Assembly (NCBI GenBank): GCA_054601695.1
Contig: BAAHQB010000425.1
Location: forward strand, 44,761 to 108,760
Origin: Amorphochlora amoebiformis
Lineage: Eukaryota; Cercozoa; Chlorarachniophyceae
DNA: 64,000 nucleotides
Direction of reading: 5' to 3'
In this document: positions 1 through 57,353 of the stretch, piece after piece
How the letters are laid out: every line of letters starts with the position of its first letter
How positions within the stretch are numbered: position 1 is the first letter of the stretch
Made by a program: the position numbers and the translations under genes
Notes under the pieces: model-generated
Seen by the model: the letters and a program-made list of their open reading frames with translations, nothing else
What the model was told of the DNA's origin: nothing
The model's database searches: none

Positions 1-216
1 GTTTTGCAAGAGCGCTTGGCACGATCCAAGGCGCAGATCGAGGCAGATCAAATGGCACAGAAGGTACAACAACAATACTCAAACACAAACACACACTCTT
101 GTTATATACTTACTGTATATTATATGATATATGTATACACACACACATATATATATATGCATATATATATATATATATATTAAATACTTATATTTTATAT
201 ACATATCATAAATACG

Positions 217-251
<35 letters not shown>

Positions 252-274
252 GTTTATATATATATACACACACA

Positions 275-339
<65 letters not shown>

Positions 340-839
340 TGCAGGTATGGATATACTTAGTATGAATATATACATACATGTACATATGTAATGTATGAAT
401 ACGAAATTGTTTACTCTCTAGGAAGCCTCCATGGCCCGTCTAGTGAAGGAGAAAGAAAAGAGTCTCTCTTCCGCGCTATCTCAAATCCAAGCCTTGAAGC
501 AGAAGCTCAAGCGAGCCACAAACAACCTCAACCAGCACAAAGACTCGCTTGCACGAATACACTCTCAACTAAGCAACGACGCCAATCGCCTTGCTAGAAT
601 CGACGCCATGCGGGAAGCTGACAACCATGACCTCAAAGCCCGACTGGCGAAGGCGGAGCTGGATCTCGAGAGAACCAGGGCTGCCCTCAAGACCAGCACA
701 GCCCTCTTAGCAGCGGAGGCAAACAGGGAGAAACAACAGGCCTCCGATGCTCAGAATACCAATACAATCATGGTACACTATTTATACACTTATGCTAAGA
801 GAAAAGTATCAATGTATGTGGAAAGGTAGATTAGTATAC

Positions 840-887
<48 letters not shown>

Positions 888-1003
888 ATATGTTTATATG
901 TGTGTGTATGTATGTGTATATGTACTATATATGAATACTTAAAAATGTACCTGTTTATAAATATGGGTATATGTTGGGTGTACATAGTATACAAATTATA
1001 TAC

Positions 1004-1049
<46 letters not shown>

Positions 1050-1204
1050 CATGTACATATAAGAATGATATCGACATATAGATGTATTGTTTGTAGGGCA
1101 AGGCTGTGCAATCGTTGCGGTTGGCTCAAGAGAAGGTAAACAAGCAGAGGAATGAAATCACACGACTCAAATCGAACCTTATTTCTGCTGGCATATCGAT
1201 GTAG
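1..1204 (+). CDS. Coiled-coil protein, 3' part (exons 1-63, 422-772, 1097-1204)
   Basis: The 5' end lies outside the window. Three exons join in one frame with phase-0 borders: 1-63 (donor after an AAG codon), 422-772 (donor after ATG) and 1097-1204, ending in TAG. The roughly 173 visible residues are rich in Lys, Glu, Gln, Ala and Leu with heptad-like spacing (for example [19 protein letters not shown] and [19 protein letters not shown]), so a long coiled coil is very likely. No catalytic motif is visible. Both introns carry TA tracts. An AATAAA at 1339-1344 and a CTAG-rich spacer follow, which supports a real gene end. Caution: the stop is preceded by G, so the GT at 1201 could instead be a phase-2 donor into the exon at 4677; I prefer termination. 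Specific function unknown; a structural or flagellar coiled-coil protein is possible but not shown. Confidence 0.7.
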
Positions 1205-1409
1205 TCCTCTGTATTTCTCGAATTACTAATGTGCATGTAAGCCCTCTAGCTAGCATGACTACTATCACTTTAGACGCTCTTAGCTACTTTGATGGCTTAA
1301 GTTGAACCAATCATCGAAATTATGTAGACCAAAATGAAAATAAATAATTTTAAGTATATCTATATAATATACCAGCTATAATCTAGACAATATCTAGAAT
1401 ATATATTAC

Positions 1410-1470
<61 letters not shown>

Positions 1471-1534
1471 TAATATGTATCTAGATTTATGTATATATAG
1501 ATATATATTATGATGCCTAGTGTCTACATACATA

Positions 1535-1581
<47 letters not shown>

Positions 1582-2082
1582 GATATATATGTCTATGTGT
1601 CACATAATGTATATATATATATATATATACATATAGTATATGTATGTAGATACTAGACATCATGATTGATGATGTGTGTGTGTATAGACTAGATAGAAGC
1701 CATTCGGCCGGATACTGAAATTGGCTAATTCTAGTAATTATTAATCGTCGTAGCTACACTGTCTGTCTGATATTCTAGCTAGATATTGCATAATTGTATT
1801 ATTTGTATATACATAATGGGAACTTATCAATATATTCCTAACAGTCAACGGCCGATCCGATAATCTACTTACAAACTTTTTATATAATTCATTGAATGGT
1901 TATTAGTATATGTATTTATTTATCTAGTGTACATATATTATGATCATAGGCTCATAGAACAATGTCTAGACTGTCATATATACAACTAGTATATATGTAT
2001 ACGATTTATGTATATATATATATATATATATATATTTTGATTTATATATATATATATATATATATAAATTAGTATATAAACC

Positions 2083-2133
<51 letters not shown>

Positions 2134-2546
2134 TACTCAGTCACTCAGTTGTCACTATCATACTCATTATATTTTCTAACATTCTCTAGAGAGTTGTACA
2201 AGAGTGATCATAATCCAGAATGATCACAGCATATTATTCATGAACTGCATGTCTCACTCATGCAATGCGTTGATATCTTAACATCTTAACTTAATCTCAA
2301 GTTTGCATGTAATTATCTTAATTCTAGTAATTAGGCCGCTGACTGTAGTCTGTAGCACAATGTCTAGCCAATGATCCAGATGATGTCGGTAGGCTAATAA
2401 CAACAATAGTGTGATTATTAGAGATGATTAGAGACGATTACTAGCGACTACTACTACCAACTAAACTTGTTTTATACTATAGATACCACCATTTATATAT
2501 ATGTGTATATATATGTGTATATATATATATATATAATACATATATC

Positions 2547-2600
<54 letters not shown>

Positions 2601-2640
2601 TGTATACTAGATGTATGAAGAGTCTTTTAACTAGTCTAGT
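1205..2640. other. CTAG-rich spacer with TA tracts, no gene seen
   Basis: No exon-like frame is visible. Outside the TA runs the tetramer CTAG recurs about 22 times by my count, and the motif AATTCTAGTAATTA occurs twice (about 1724 and 2316). Similar CTAG-rich sequence follows two other gene ends here (46431-47173 and 58279-58530). AATAAA at 1339-1344 is a candidate poly(A) signal for the coiled-coil gene. Confidence 0.6.
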
Positions 2641-13187
<10,547 letters not shown>

Positions 13188-13351
13188 CTTAACTTGAAAC
13201 AATGTCTTATTATGCACATACAAACAATTCGAACTCAAACTTACCAACAATTGAATATAGCCATCATTGTACGTATGTATGCATACATGCTATGGAATAT
13301 ACTAATATCGTGTATACCTATGTATATATAATATAAATAAATATACATATT

Positions 13352-13394
<43 letters not shown>

Positions 13395-13479
13395 TACATA
13401 TGTATACATATCGTAGGTTTTCTCTCTTTCTCTTTTTATCTCTTTATAAAAAGTGTGTGCATATATACACATATATATG

Positions 13480-13516
<37 letters not shown>

Positions 13517-13664
13517 GTATAGATATATATATATATATTTATAATTATATATATATATATACATATCTATATACCATAATCTCTCTCTCCCTTCCACTCT
13601 CTCTCTCTCTCTCTCTATGCATATGCATAGATATGTAAGTAACTATGTATACTGAAGACAATAT

Positions 13665-13759
<95 letters not shown>

Positions 13760-13842
13760 TATACATATATATATAATATAAATATATATCTTATAAAATA
13801 ATTTCATCTTTTTAGTCTATACGTATGTACATGTTCCCTCAG

Positions 13843-18979
<5,137 letters not shown>

Positions 18980-18989
18980 TCAAATAGTC

Positions 18990-19720
<731 letters not shown>

Positions 19721-19818
19721 ATATATAAATACATGTGGATGTAAATGTATGTATGTGCAGTATGTATGTGAAGAACCACCTAATTACACACACGCATACA
19801 TATATATTTATATTTATA

Positions 19819-19867
<49 letters not shown>

Positions 19868-19884
19868 CATACAATATATATACA

Positions 19885-19915
<31 letters not shown>

Positions 19916-19986
19916 TTGAATATATATGTCTATGTATACATACATACAATTATATATATTATGTATATATATATATATATAATATT

Positions 19987-20017
<31 letters not shown>

Positions 20018-20081
20018 ATATATCAGGAAAAAGTCAATTGAAATTGGCGAATACTTGACGAGTCTCCGTGTCGAAAACTCC

Positions 20082-20381
20082 CCGAATACACAGTAAATAC
20101 ACTAGACTAGGAACCCTCAGCAATCAAAAGAAGTTCAATTGAATACACAGTAAATACATTAGACTAGGAACCCTCAACAATCAAAACAAGTTCAATCGAA
20201 TACACAGTAAATACACTAGACTAGGAACCCTCAGAAAACCAAACAAGATGAATCTACAGCAGTACTAGATTAGAACTCTCAGTCAAACAAAACAACCTCA
20301 ACCTATTCTAAGGGTGTTTAGAACGAACTCACGTCAAACAAACAAAACACGCTCAATCTGGACTAAATAAGATTTTAACTT

Positions 20382-20421
<40 letters not shown>

Positions 20422-20578
20422 ATTTATAAATATGTATATACACATTTCAAGACAGATCTACATATACATATATTCTTACATATATATATATATATATATG
20501 TATATGTATGTGTGTGTATATATGTATGTGTATACATCTATGTATGTGTGTGTATATATGTATGTGTATACATCTATA

Positions 20579-20615
<37 letters not shown>

Positions 20616-20780
20616 CAATGTAAACAAGATGAATCATCTACAGTACTAGATTAGAACTCTCAGTCAAACAAAACAACCTCAATCTATACTAAGGGTGTTT
20701 AGAACGAACTCTCATCAAACAAAAAAAAACACGCTTAATCTGGACTATATAAAATTTTCACTTTATTACATATACCTAAA
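20082..20780. repeat. Nested tandem/segmental duplication (CTAGACTAGGAACCCTCA repeats)
   Basis: About three tandem copies (unit about 60 bp) containing ACACTAGACTAGGAACCCTC at 20082-20240 are followed by a 145-bp segment (about 20248-20390) that recurs at about 20628-20775 with roughly 90% identity. The two copies of the segment are separated by about 240 bp of TA-rich DNA. Lies in the 2.5-kb interval between the exons at 18896 and 21481. Confidence 0.75.
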
Positions 20781-20794
20781 TATATATATATATA

Positions 20795-20841
<47 letters not shown>

Positions 20842-20879
20842 ATACATGTATTTATATACATAGAATTTATAGATATGTA

Positions 20880-21345
<466 letters not shown>

Positions 21346-21480
21346 GATATATACACATGTTTATTTATATATCTACATATATACATATATATATATATAT
21401 GGAGTGTATAACGTGTCTATATTTTCTCAAAAAGATGTTTTATACATACGTGGATGTATATAGATAAAATGTATGCACAG

Positions 21481-36865
<15,385 letters not shown>

Positions 36866-36925
36866 GTGGACTAGATACTACTTACCGTTCCATTGTTTAT
36901 AGGGCAAAGTTTTTGTTTTGATTAG

Positions 36926-46430
<9,505 letters not shown>

Positions 46431-46955
46431 TTCATAGTTGTCTAGATCTACCGGATAAGCCTAATTGCTGTAAAAATTTCTAGATATTCTAGTTGCACAG
46501 CTCTAGGGCTGTTCTAGTCTAGTCTAGTGTTCGTATTTACTAGATTTAATCAAACTTTCACGTTCAGTTCCCATAATTATAATTGAGATATGATCTAGAT
46601 GGTTATCGAGGATACCTAGATCTAGTAGATATATGAATAACTCAAGAGTTACAATTTATAGCTCATATCTAGTCTACTTAATTGTCTATGTGAATAGCCA
46701 GACTACTGTACTAGTTCTAGTAGTTGTATGATACTATTCGAATAATCATTCCGGGATTTGTCTCAATTCTAGCAATTAAATACGCGTGAATGCGGCGTGA
46801 TGAACTAGAGTCTAATTATAAATCTAGTAAATCCTAGAATAACTAGAATAACACTATCTAGACTGGTTTACGTAGAGTGTCCCTAGTATAACTAGTATAA
46901 GGTAGATCAGAGTGACTGATGTTAACAGATGATCCTAGTATATTTATATATATGT

Positions 46956-46995
<40 letters not shown>

Positions 46996-47173
46996 ATTTA
47001 AGTTAACTTGGCATGCAATACCAACTAGACCAGTAAATATATATATATATTAAGTCTAGAAACTACGCTGGCTTCAGATCGTGCCTTGGCTTTGATTTAA
47101 TTCTACTAGTTCTAGTGAGTAAGTAGCTGTTTTCAGAATCCTAGAATATCTTGAATACGCGCCGGAAGTCTAG
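46431..47173. other. CTAG-rich spacer between the convergent channel gene and its inverted copy
   Basis: No exon seen. CTAG occurs about 29 times by my count in 743 bp, roughly tenfold above the 1-in-256 expectation, often as TCTAG, ACTAG or TTCTAGT. It includes CAATTCTAGCAATTA, close to the AATTCTAGTAATTA of the spacer after 1204. One short TA tract is present at about 46950-46995. Confidence 0.75.
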
Positions 47174-48053
47174 TCAGAAAAACACCAGCTGTTGTAAAAC
47201 AGTGCGGAAGGATAGGAGCACTTCGACGGAATCGACAAACACGTAAACGGTGACTTCTTTTTTCTGACCATCAAAAAAACTCGTCATATCAAAACTACGA
47301 TGGTTATAAGGTTTAAATGTCACCTTTATGAACATAGCAATATCCCTCAATGGGGAATTTTCATTCCGAATTTCCTCGTTTTCGTCTTCAACTGTCACGA
47401 TTTCGTCACATTCCCTATACTTAGTCGCCTTTTTTGGCCGATGGTTTGTGCAACTAGTTCTTGCTCTCATTCCTTTCGGCGAGCGACATACCCGTAAGTT
47501 CACCTTCCAATACTTTCACTTCTTCAGCAGCGCATTCCAGTAACTTGATTTCTTCAGCAGCGGTTTCTTGTAACTTCATTTCTTCAGCACCGCTTTCTTC
47601 CCTCGTCTTGTCATCCGTGGAAAAATCATATTTTGTTCTTCGATAAGCCTTATATCGTATAGGTATGTATAAATGTATTGCATATCAAGATATGTAGACT
47701 ATATATATATATATATATATTTATATATGTATATATATAATATGTATAAAGGTATACACATATATATAGAATACATATATATATATATATATATTTTATA
47801 TATAGGCATATATATACATTAAGGTGCAAAACTGCATATAACTTTCATGTACTACACAAATATTTATGTGCACATATATACGTATGTATATATATTTACA
47901 TATATATATATATATATATATATATTAAATATGTTTGTGTGTGTAAAAATGCATATAAATTTCATACCTATATGTGTACAAAAATAAATATGCATATGTA
48001 TGTAAATATATGTGAATAAAAAATAAAACTCTGTGTAAAAGTTATAATATTAT

Positions 48054-48095
<42 letters not shown>

Positions 48096-48114
48096 GTATG
48101 TGTGTATATTTACA

Positions 48115-48201
<87 letters not shown>

Positions 48202-48831
48202 TGTATCATAAGTTAGATGTATATATAATATTGTTTATATGTGTACATACTGTTATGTATCTACTTTAGAATTCATTTTTCTTAAATATTCATACATATA
48301 TGTATATATGTATGTATGTATATATATACATATATATAATATATATTTTTATATATATATATATATATAATATATGTATATATATTTACTATATAAAATA
48401 CACATATACATGCGCATACATAGTGTCTAAACTCATGTGAACATGCATTTGATGCAAAACTTGCACAGACCCGTACATCTGTCTTGCCCATTGTGCCTTA
48501 GCCTACCAAATCAAACAACGCTTGAAATCAGACAAGTCTTCATTTCGACTATGATACTTGTTATACCTCTAATCTAGCTTCCTCGTATGCTGAGATTATG
48601 ATAGCTATGATGAGGCTGACCGACACCAGCAGCAACATCAACACAAATAGGATGTCATACACAGTTCCTGGCCGTTTGCAAGGCAAATACGTAGTCATTT
48701 GTTGTGATATGCAATGCGTGTTGGTGGGGTTGTACCTAGGAACACGGACTGCTGGTCATCTACGCCAGGTTGCTAGACATAGATGAATTTCGAGATTAGA
48801 ATGTTTATGTGATATACATGATATAGATGTA

Positions 48832-48876
<45 letters not shown>

Positions 48877-48940
48877 CATTCCTGTTGCAAATATATGTAT
48901 ACATACATATCTATTTATACATATGTGTATGAATCTAGTA

Positions 48941-48981
<41 letters not shown>

Positions 48982-49168
48982 AAGTGTGGTTATGTAACGT
49001 AATGTATAAACGATTAACGTCGACAGTCTTATGTGACAACTGGCACACTTGCACTTGCCAAAGTGTGTTTGGGTAACATGTTACAGAAACATGTTACAGA
49101 AACCTTGCTTTTGGGTATCGACTTTCCACGTACATATACATGTAAGTAGTATTAAATCGGTATGATAC

Positions 49169-49207
<39 letters not shown>

Positions 49208-50666
49208 CATACATATATACATATGTACATATATATATATATATACATATACACATACACATATTTGTATATGAGTACACACTTGTCCATACATACAAAT
49301 ACACATGTATGTATACATAAGAATAAGTGTTCACACACATCTTTAATACATGTAAATTTCTATTACGTATGATTTATATGCTGTAAGTATATACATTAAA
49401 TGTGATTATTGTTTTCAGAAGGTTTGTGAGGTTCTGGTTGAAATGTGAAGTGAAATATAAGTCACGGGTGCATTGAAGGACTCTGAGAATGCGTTGAAGA
49501 AAGCCAGACTCGGGTTTTTAATACCTACGTGAATAGATATATACATACTTCCGGTATTTACATATATATATATATATATACATATTATTTGTACATGTAT
49601 GTATATTGATACACATGCAATATGCATATTCGTCATGAATATGAAATAGTGCACCTTCGGCTCGGTATCCATAGGCGATGAAAGCTCCCATGGCAAACGC
49701 GATCCATAGAATAACCCTGATTCATAACACACGCTCAGAGGCTCGAACACCGAAATCTCGAATATGTACATGAAGAAGAGTAGCTTGCTGATCTTTGACA
49801 ACATATGGCCAACCATGATCACCAGATGCGTGAAATTTAGCCGAATGGCCAAGAGCTCTGTCAGCCTTATCCACAGCAGGAAAACTAGAACGCTTAGGAA
49901 GTTGAGAAGTATAGAAGACATAAAGCTCCGCTCGCTTAGATCAAGATACCTGAAAATTATTCGCAGATACGTTTTTCCCTGTCTGTTTCAAGTTCTCTCG
50001 TTTTTTTCCCTCTCTTCCCTCTTTTCTTTTCGCCTAGCTTTTCGCTGTCTGAGGTTCGTGGGTTCCCTCTCGCTCTGTCGTGCTCCTCTCTAATCTCGCT
50101 ATCATATTTTCTTTCGCTTCAGCTCTTGCCCTACCCTACCGTCGCTATTTTCTATCTCTTCTCTCCCTCTTCCTCTTCTCTCTCTCTTTCTCTTCTCTCG
50201 CTCTAACAAACTAGCGTCGCAATCAATAACACATTCGCTCAATAAACAGTCTCGTTCATTCACGCTGAAGTAAGGCACATTGTTTTTTTAAACTACGTTA
50301 CCCTTTGGTGTTGAAATCTGGCGTCCTGTCCCTTTCGTAGAGGTAAAACTGGGCCACGATGACAAATATCCAGACAATGTTGATCACGGCCTGCAGGGGT
50401 AATGCATGGGTCATACAACATTCACAGCTTGCTTCACAAAGGGTTCTGATTTGTACATCGAGGGCGTTGTGAAAAGCAAACACGCCATGATGCCAACACG
50501 CAGATTGTTGTTAATTGCAGATATGTCGTCGCGACGTACGTAAAGAAGCTGAAAAGAAAGGTTGGAGCGTCTTAAAACACACAAGTAATAAATGGTTATC
50601 AAGTGGCAGAGTGCCGCGAACCTGACAACAACAAAGAAGAAGAAGCAGCAGAAGATCTTCAACACC
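47174..50666 (-). pseudogene. Inverted partial copy of the polycystin channel (S2 to C-terminus), frameshifted
   Basis: Minus-strand exons match the parent one-for-one, most with identical lengths: 50579-50666 (S2), from 50548 down (linker), 50302-50390 (S3, 89 nt as in the parent), 49770-49949 (S4, 180 nt), 49655-49716 (S5, 62 nt), 49466-49524 (pore, 59 nt), 48736-48772 (37 nt), 48567-48667 (S6, 101 nt), 48471-48502 (32 nt), about 47320-47660 (tail) and 47174-47263 (last exon, TGA). Splice borders are largely intact. Damage: the linker exon is 2 nt shorter than the parent's, breaking the frame into S3, and the tail exon needs at least two frame changes, with a stop otherwise met early. S6 reads VLMLLLVSVSLIIAIIISAY. 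It could be a recent pseudogene, or a gene with re-wired splicing; I favour pseudogene. Confidence 0.75.
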
Positions 50667-50817
50667 CTGAGTAAGTAATTTAGTGGTTACGTTATATGAC
50701 CAGATGTCATCAGGATGGGGGAGAGCAATGAGCAGAGAGTGCTTGATATGGGAAGCGACGAAGAGAGGACCTAGATGAATGGGAATATATAGATATATGT
50801 ATTCATATATCCATTCG

Positions 50818-50932
<115 letters not shown>

Positions 50933-51017
50933 GCTATATATATAAATATATGTACATATAAATATATATATATATATATATGAATAAATATATACATATA
51001 TATATATATGCATATGT

Positions 51018-51061
<44 letters not shown>

Positions 51062-51096
51062 CATACATAGCATACACATATATATATGCACACACA

Positions 51097-51140
<44 letters not shown>

Positions 51141-51143
51141 GAA

Positions 51144-51188
<45 letters not shown>

Positions 51189-51326
51189 ACGTAGCCCTGA
51201 GGTATCATGTGCAGGTTGCATCCAAACTCTCACTCATTTAGTCTAATTCAGTACATGCTTTCATACCTAACACAACATGTTTATCCACACTCACCCCGAC
51301 GGGACAACGGAGGGACAGGTGCTTAC

Positions 51327-51380
51327 CATCAGCCAAATGGGGTCATCGTGTGAACGTAGGTAGTCAATTATGCCAGACAT
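51327..51380 (-). pseudogene. Isolated ankyrin-region exon copy upstream of the inverted channel copy
   Basis: The minus-strand exon is 54 nt, exactly the length of the parental exon 29006-29059. It encodes MSGIIDYLRSHDDPIWLM against [18 protein letters not shown], followed by GT donors in both. Intron sequence downstream of the donor is also similar (GCACCTGTCCCTC against GAACCTGTCCCTC). It is placed directly before the S2 exon copy, so all parental exons from 29290 to 41583 are missing. Confidence 0.75.
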
Positions 51381-51508
51381 CTCTCTATATACCAATTGAT
51401 TTTTGTATGTTTGCATTCATATTATATTGATATATACATGTACATGTATATATTCATACATATTTATAAATGTATACATGTACATGCATATATAAATGTA
51501 TGTATATA

Positions 51509-51545
<37 letters not shown>

Positions 51546-51572
51546 GCTAGAAGATATTTCTAGGAAAATCAT

Positions 51573-51587
51573 TTCAACATATGTTAC

Positions 51588-51656
<69 letters not shown>

Positions 51657-51737
51657 TATATATATCTATATATTACATACACATATATACATACATATAC
51701 ACACATATATATATATATATATATGTGGGTGTGTGTA

Positions 51738-51779
<42 letters not shown>

Positions 51780-52048
51780 ATATATATATATTATATATAT
51801 AGATTTAAAATTGTACATGTGTATTTGTATATGTATGTACCAGTCGTACATGTATATAATACTTATACATTTAACACTAAGTATATATTGTATTCATACT
51901 ATGATATACATAACATACATGATGGGGTAACAACGACTCTTCGACGCCTTCGATATCGTTTTAGGGTAACCTATGAGACAATTACACTTGTAAGGACTAA
52001 ACATCCAGAATTGCTACCCGCAGGGCGAGAGTAGCTGGTATATGTTAC

Positions 52049-52121
<73 letters not shown>

Positions 52122-52214
52122 GTATGTATGTATTATATATATCTATATATTACATACACATATATACATACATATACACACATATATATATATATATATA
52201 TGTGGGTGTGTGTA

Positions 52215-52296
<82 letters not shown>

Positions 52297-52540
52297 GATT
52301 TAAAATTGTACATGTGTATTTGTATATGTATGTACCAGTCGTACATGTATATAATACTTATACATTTAACACTAAGTATATATTGTATTCATACTATGAT
52401 ATACATAACATACATGATGGGGTAACAACGACTCTTCGACGCCTTCGATATCGTTTTAGGGTAACCTATGAGACAATTACACTTGTAAGGACTAAACATC
52501 CAGAATTGCTACCCGCAGGGCGAGAGTAGCTGGTATTTGT
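51573..52540. repeat. Tandem duplication of about 0.48 kb, differing mainly in TA repeat number
   Basis: Two head-to-tail copies start with ATGTTACATTTCATATATA at 51581 and 52042 (offset 461) and end with CAGGGCGAGAGTAGCTGGTA at 52021 and 52516 (offset 495). The unique parts look identical; the difference is in the TA tracts. No gene seen. Confidence 0.9.
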
Positions 52541-52981
52541 CCGCCATCCTTCGTACCTTTCCTGATAGCCATATGATCCGCATCATAACCACGAGGGGGG
52601 GGGCATCTTAACTTGTCTTGTAAATCTCTAACGCTAACCCTAGCCGTACCCCTAATCCATGTAATGAGATATGCCGGCATGGCAAACGTGTAAAACTGGT
52701 TTTCGATGGCCGTGTACGCATGAATATACGTGGTGTAACTAGTGTGAATACAAGAGCGAGCGTTCGATATCTTTGTAAACTGCAAATCGGTTGTGCAAAG
52801 CATCCCGATCATATAACATTTTGTGTGCATATGTGTGTGCGTATACGCATGTGAGGATATAAAAAAAATATGGGCTTTCGACCTAAAGTGTTGGTTGGGT
52901 GGAAAAACTCGGAAAGGGAGAGGGGTTTAGTTGAAAAATTAGAAGGGGGAGGGGTGTGGGTGCGTACAATTCTTATTCGTC

Positions 52982-53290
52982 TTGTTTCTACATGTCTCAT
53001 TTGATGACATGATAACGGTTCACCAGCCGAAGGCGGATGAGGTTTCGCCAGAATTCGTCCGCGACTTTGCATCGGATCTTGCGCCGCGTAGCAAACTTGC
53101 CTCCTTCGACGCATTGAGGGTCTCTGCAGGCATTGCGGGGGAAATGGCGGGCTCGATGTCACTCCGACCCACCCACTCACAAATATGTAACCCCGCACCA
53201 GCCGACTTTTATTTTTTTTTGGTTGTAATGAAACAATTTTACCTAAAGCTATCATTTCTACTGCAAAATAATGATTATTCTATAGAATAA
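52982..53290 (+). CDS. Orphan open frame, possible exon remnant
   Basis: A 102-codon frame whose middle part (about 53010-53160) looks protein-like, with PEFVRDFASDLAPRSKLASF and DALRVSAGIAGEMAGSMSL, before it degenerates into low-complexity sequence. There is a GT after the DALR segment, but no convincing acceptor upstream and no neighbouring exon. It is GC-richer than its surroundings. It may be an isolated exon, a degraded gene fragment or chance. Confidence 0.2.
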   Translation: MFLHVSFDDMITVHQPKADEVSPEFVRDFASDLAPRSKLASFDALRVSAGIAGEMAGSMSLRPTHSQICNPAPADFYFFLVVMKQFYLKLSFLLQNNDYSIE

Positions 53291-53500
53291 TCATTATTCG
53301 AAAATTAATAAAATTATTCGAATAATTCTGAATCGAATAATTCTATAATTATTCCAATAATTACTAATAATTCTACTATAAGAAATCATTATTCGAATAA
53401 TGAAATAGAATAATGGGTTGAGAATTGAATTCGAATAATTATTCGAATAGCATTACAATTCCGAATAATTCGAAATTCTAGAATAATTTTAAAAACACTA
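53264..53500. repeat. Palindromic GAATAATT/TTCGAA-rich block
   Basis: Starts with a perfect 32-bp palindrome at 53267-53298 (arm AATAATGATTATTC, centre TATA) and continues with many ATTATTCGAATAAT-like self-complementary units to about 53475. No gene. It could be a MITE-like remnant or a hairpin-forming satellite. Confidence 0.8.
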
Positions 53501-53523
53501 GGACTCATGAAATGAAATTGTAC

Positions 53524-54272
<749 letters not shown>

Positions 54273-54429
54273 CGAGAATTTTTGTGCGTAGAAAATTGTT
54301 TATTGTTTGTTTAGGTTCCGATGATGAGTAGGAAATGTAGTTGGCGTTGTTGCATTGATTGTCTAGGTTCCGATGATGATGAGTGAGGAAATGTAGTTGG
54401 GGTTGTTGCATATGATGTAGTTGGGTTTA

Positions 54430-54560
54430 TTGCACTGATGTAGATGTAGATGTAGATGTACGTGAAGATATACATGCATATGTAGATGTAGATGTACATG
54501 GAGTGGATGTACATGCACATGTAGATGTAGATGTCAATCTACATGTGAAGTGGATGTACA
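54430..54560. repeat. GATGTA-type short tandem repeat
   Basis: Runs of GATGTAGATGTAGATGTA mixed with GATGTACATG. It directly abuts the stop codon of the minus-strand gene ending at 54562, so may form its 3' UTR. Just to the left, 54315-54420 carries two copies of a GGTTCCGATGATGA...AAATGTAGTTGG segment. Confidence 0.75.
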
Positions 54561-54561
54561 G

Positions 54562-56102
<1,541 letters not shown>

Positions 56103-56277
56103 AAAAAAGCTTGTGAACGGACGACGAATCCATCTCAGGAGTCAGACGACGTTGTCGAAGTGATACCGCACACACAAAAACAGTAATCGCAGTACGGGGC
56201 TGCGCGTCCATCAACAGCATATATAAGTATTTGTAGTGGCGTCAACACATCGAGGACATCGTGTTTAGCGTATCCCA
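56103..56277. promoter_or_regulatory. Candidate bidirectional promoter (175 bp between divergent start codons)
   Basis: The two ATGs at 56102 (-) and 56278 (+) are separated by 175 bp that carry no TA microsatellite. TATATAAG at 56220-56227 lies 51 bp before the plus-strand ATG and could be a TATA box for it. No TATA-like element is obvious for the minus-strand gene. Promoter function is inferred only from geometry. Confidence 0.4.
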
Positions 56278-57216
56278 ATGCCGCGGTTCACAAAGTCTGT
56301 GCGATTCAAAGAGCTGGGCATCGACAATCGCCCCCTCCCCAACTATCCCAGCAACCACACCAAAGGGGGGCATCGCATGATGAAACCTTTAATCGACCTG
56401 CAAAGGGACAGCTACCTTCGAGGTTCCCTCAAGTCAGGGTACTACCGAAGAGAGGAGAAGTGCTCGCTGAACGCCGAGATCGGATACCTGGAAATGGACC
56501 ACATCGGAAGATCCCTCCCGTCGCTCTCCCTCAAGCAGCGCGCCGCGTCCAAGGCGCCTCCCCACCCAAAGGAGGCGAAAAACTTTAGTACATCCGACAT
56601 GAGCTGGGGGCGAGAGCAACGCTTTCGGTGCATAGAGCAATCCTGCTCCCCCGGGCCTGTATACTTTCCCCACGTATCGCGGTCTTCGCTCGTCAAGAGA
56701 GACACCAAGGAGGTTCCGAGTTGGAGTGCGGCTGAGAGCGAGTGTTCCGGGATGGCCATGATAAGAAGGGGCCCTGGCGGGCTGCAGATGGTCAAGTCCC
56801 GTTCGCGGGATCGGGCTCTCTTCCTCACCGCCAAACTCGATGCCAACGGCTACATGTACAGAACCGAGGACGCCGGGGAGATGGCTTCAGTGGGGCACGC
56901 TGCTGATAACGATGTGACCAACCAAGATATCTTATCTAAGGTCAGACCGAGCACAGCTGGGCTCGGTAAGGGAGTCCGATTTCCCGAGCCGCTCTGGGAG
57001 TACCCCGGGCCCGGACCCAAGTACAACCCTTCGCATCAAACAGACAGTCGGAAGTCGAGACCATTATCCTATCGATTTGCGACACGCTGGGATCGTAAAG
57101 AGGATAGGATCCAGACTATGCGCTCTGGGATCATTCATCGAGGTTTGCGTTTCTTCCAACTTTCTTTTCTTTAACGGACATCATAGTATCATTATTAATT
57201 TTATTTTTACACACTC

Positions 57217-57271
<55 letters not shown>

Positions 57272-57308
57272 TATATATATACATATATACATACACATAC
57301 ATTTCTAC

Positions 57309-57353
<45 letters not shown>

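Noticed and set aside
52809-53255. 148-codon minus-strand frame
   Set aside because: Composition (Pro/Arg/His/Thr-rich, low complexity) and lack of splice sites suggest chance; it overlaps a slightly more protein-like plus-strand frame.
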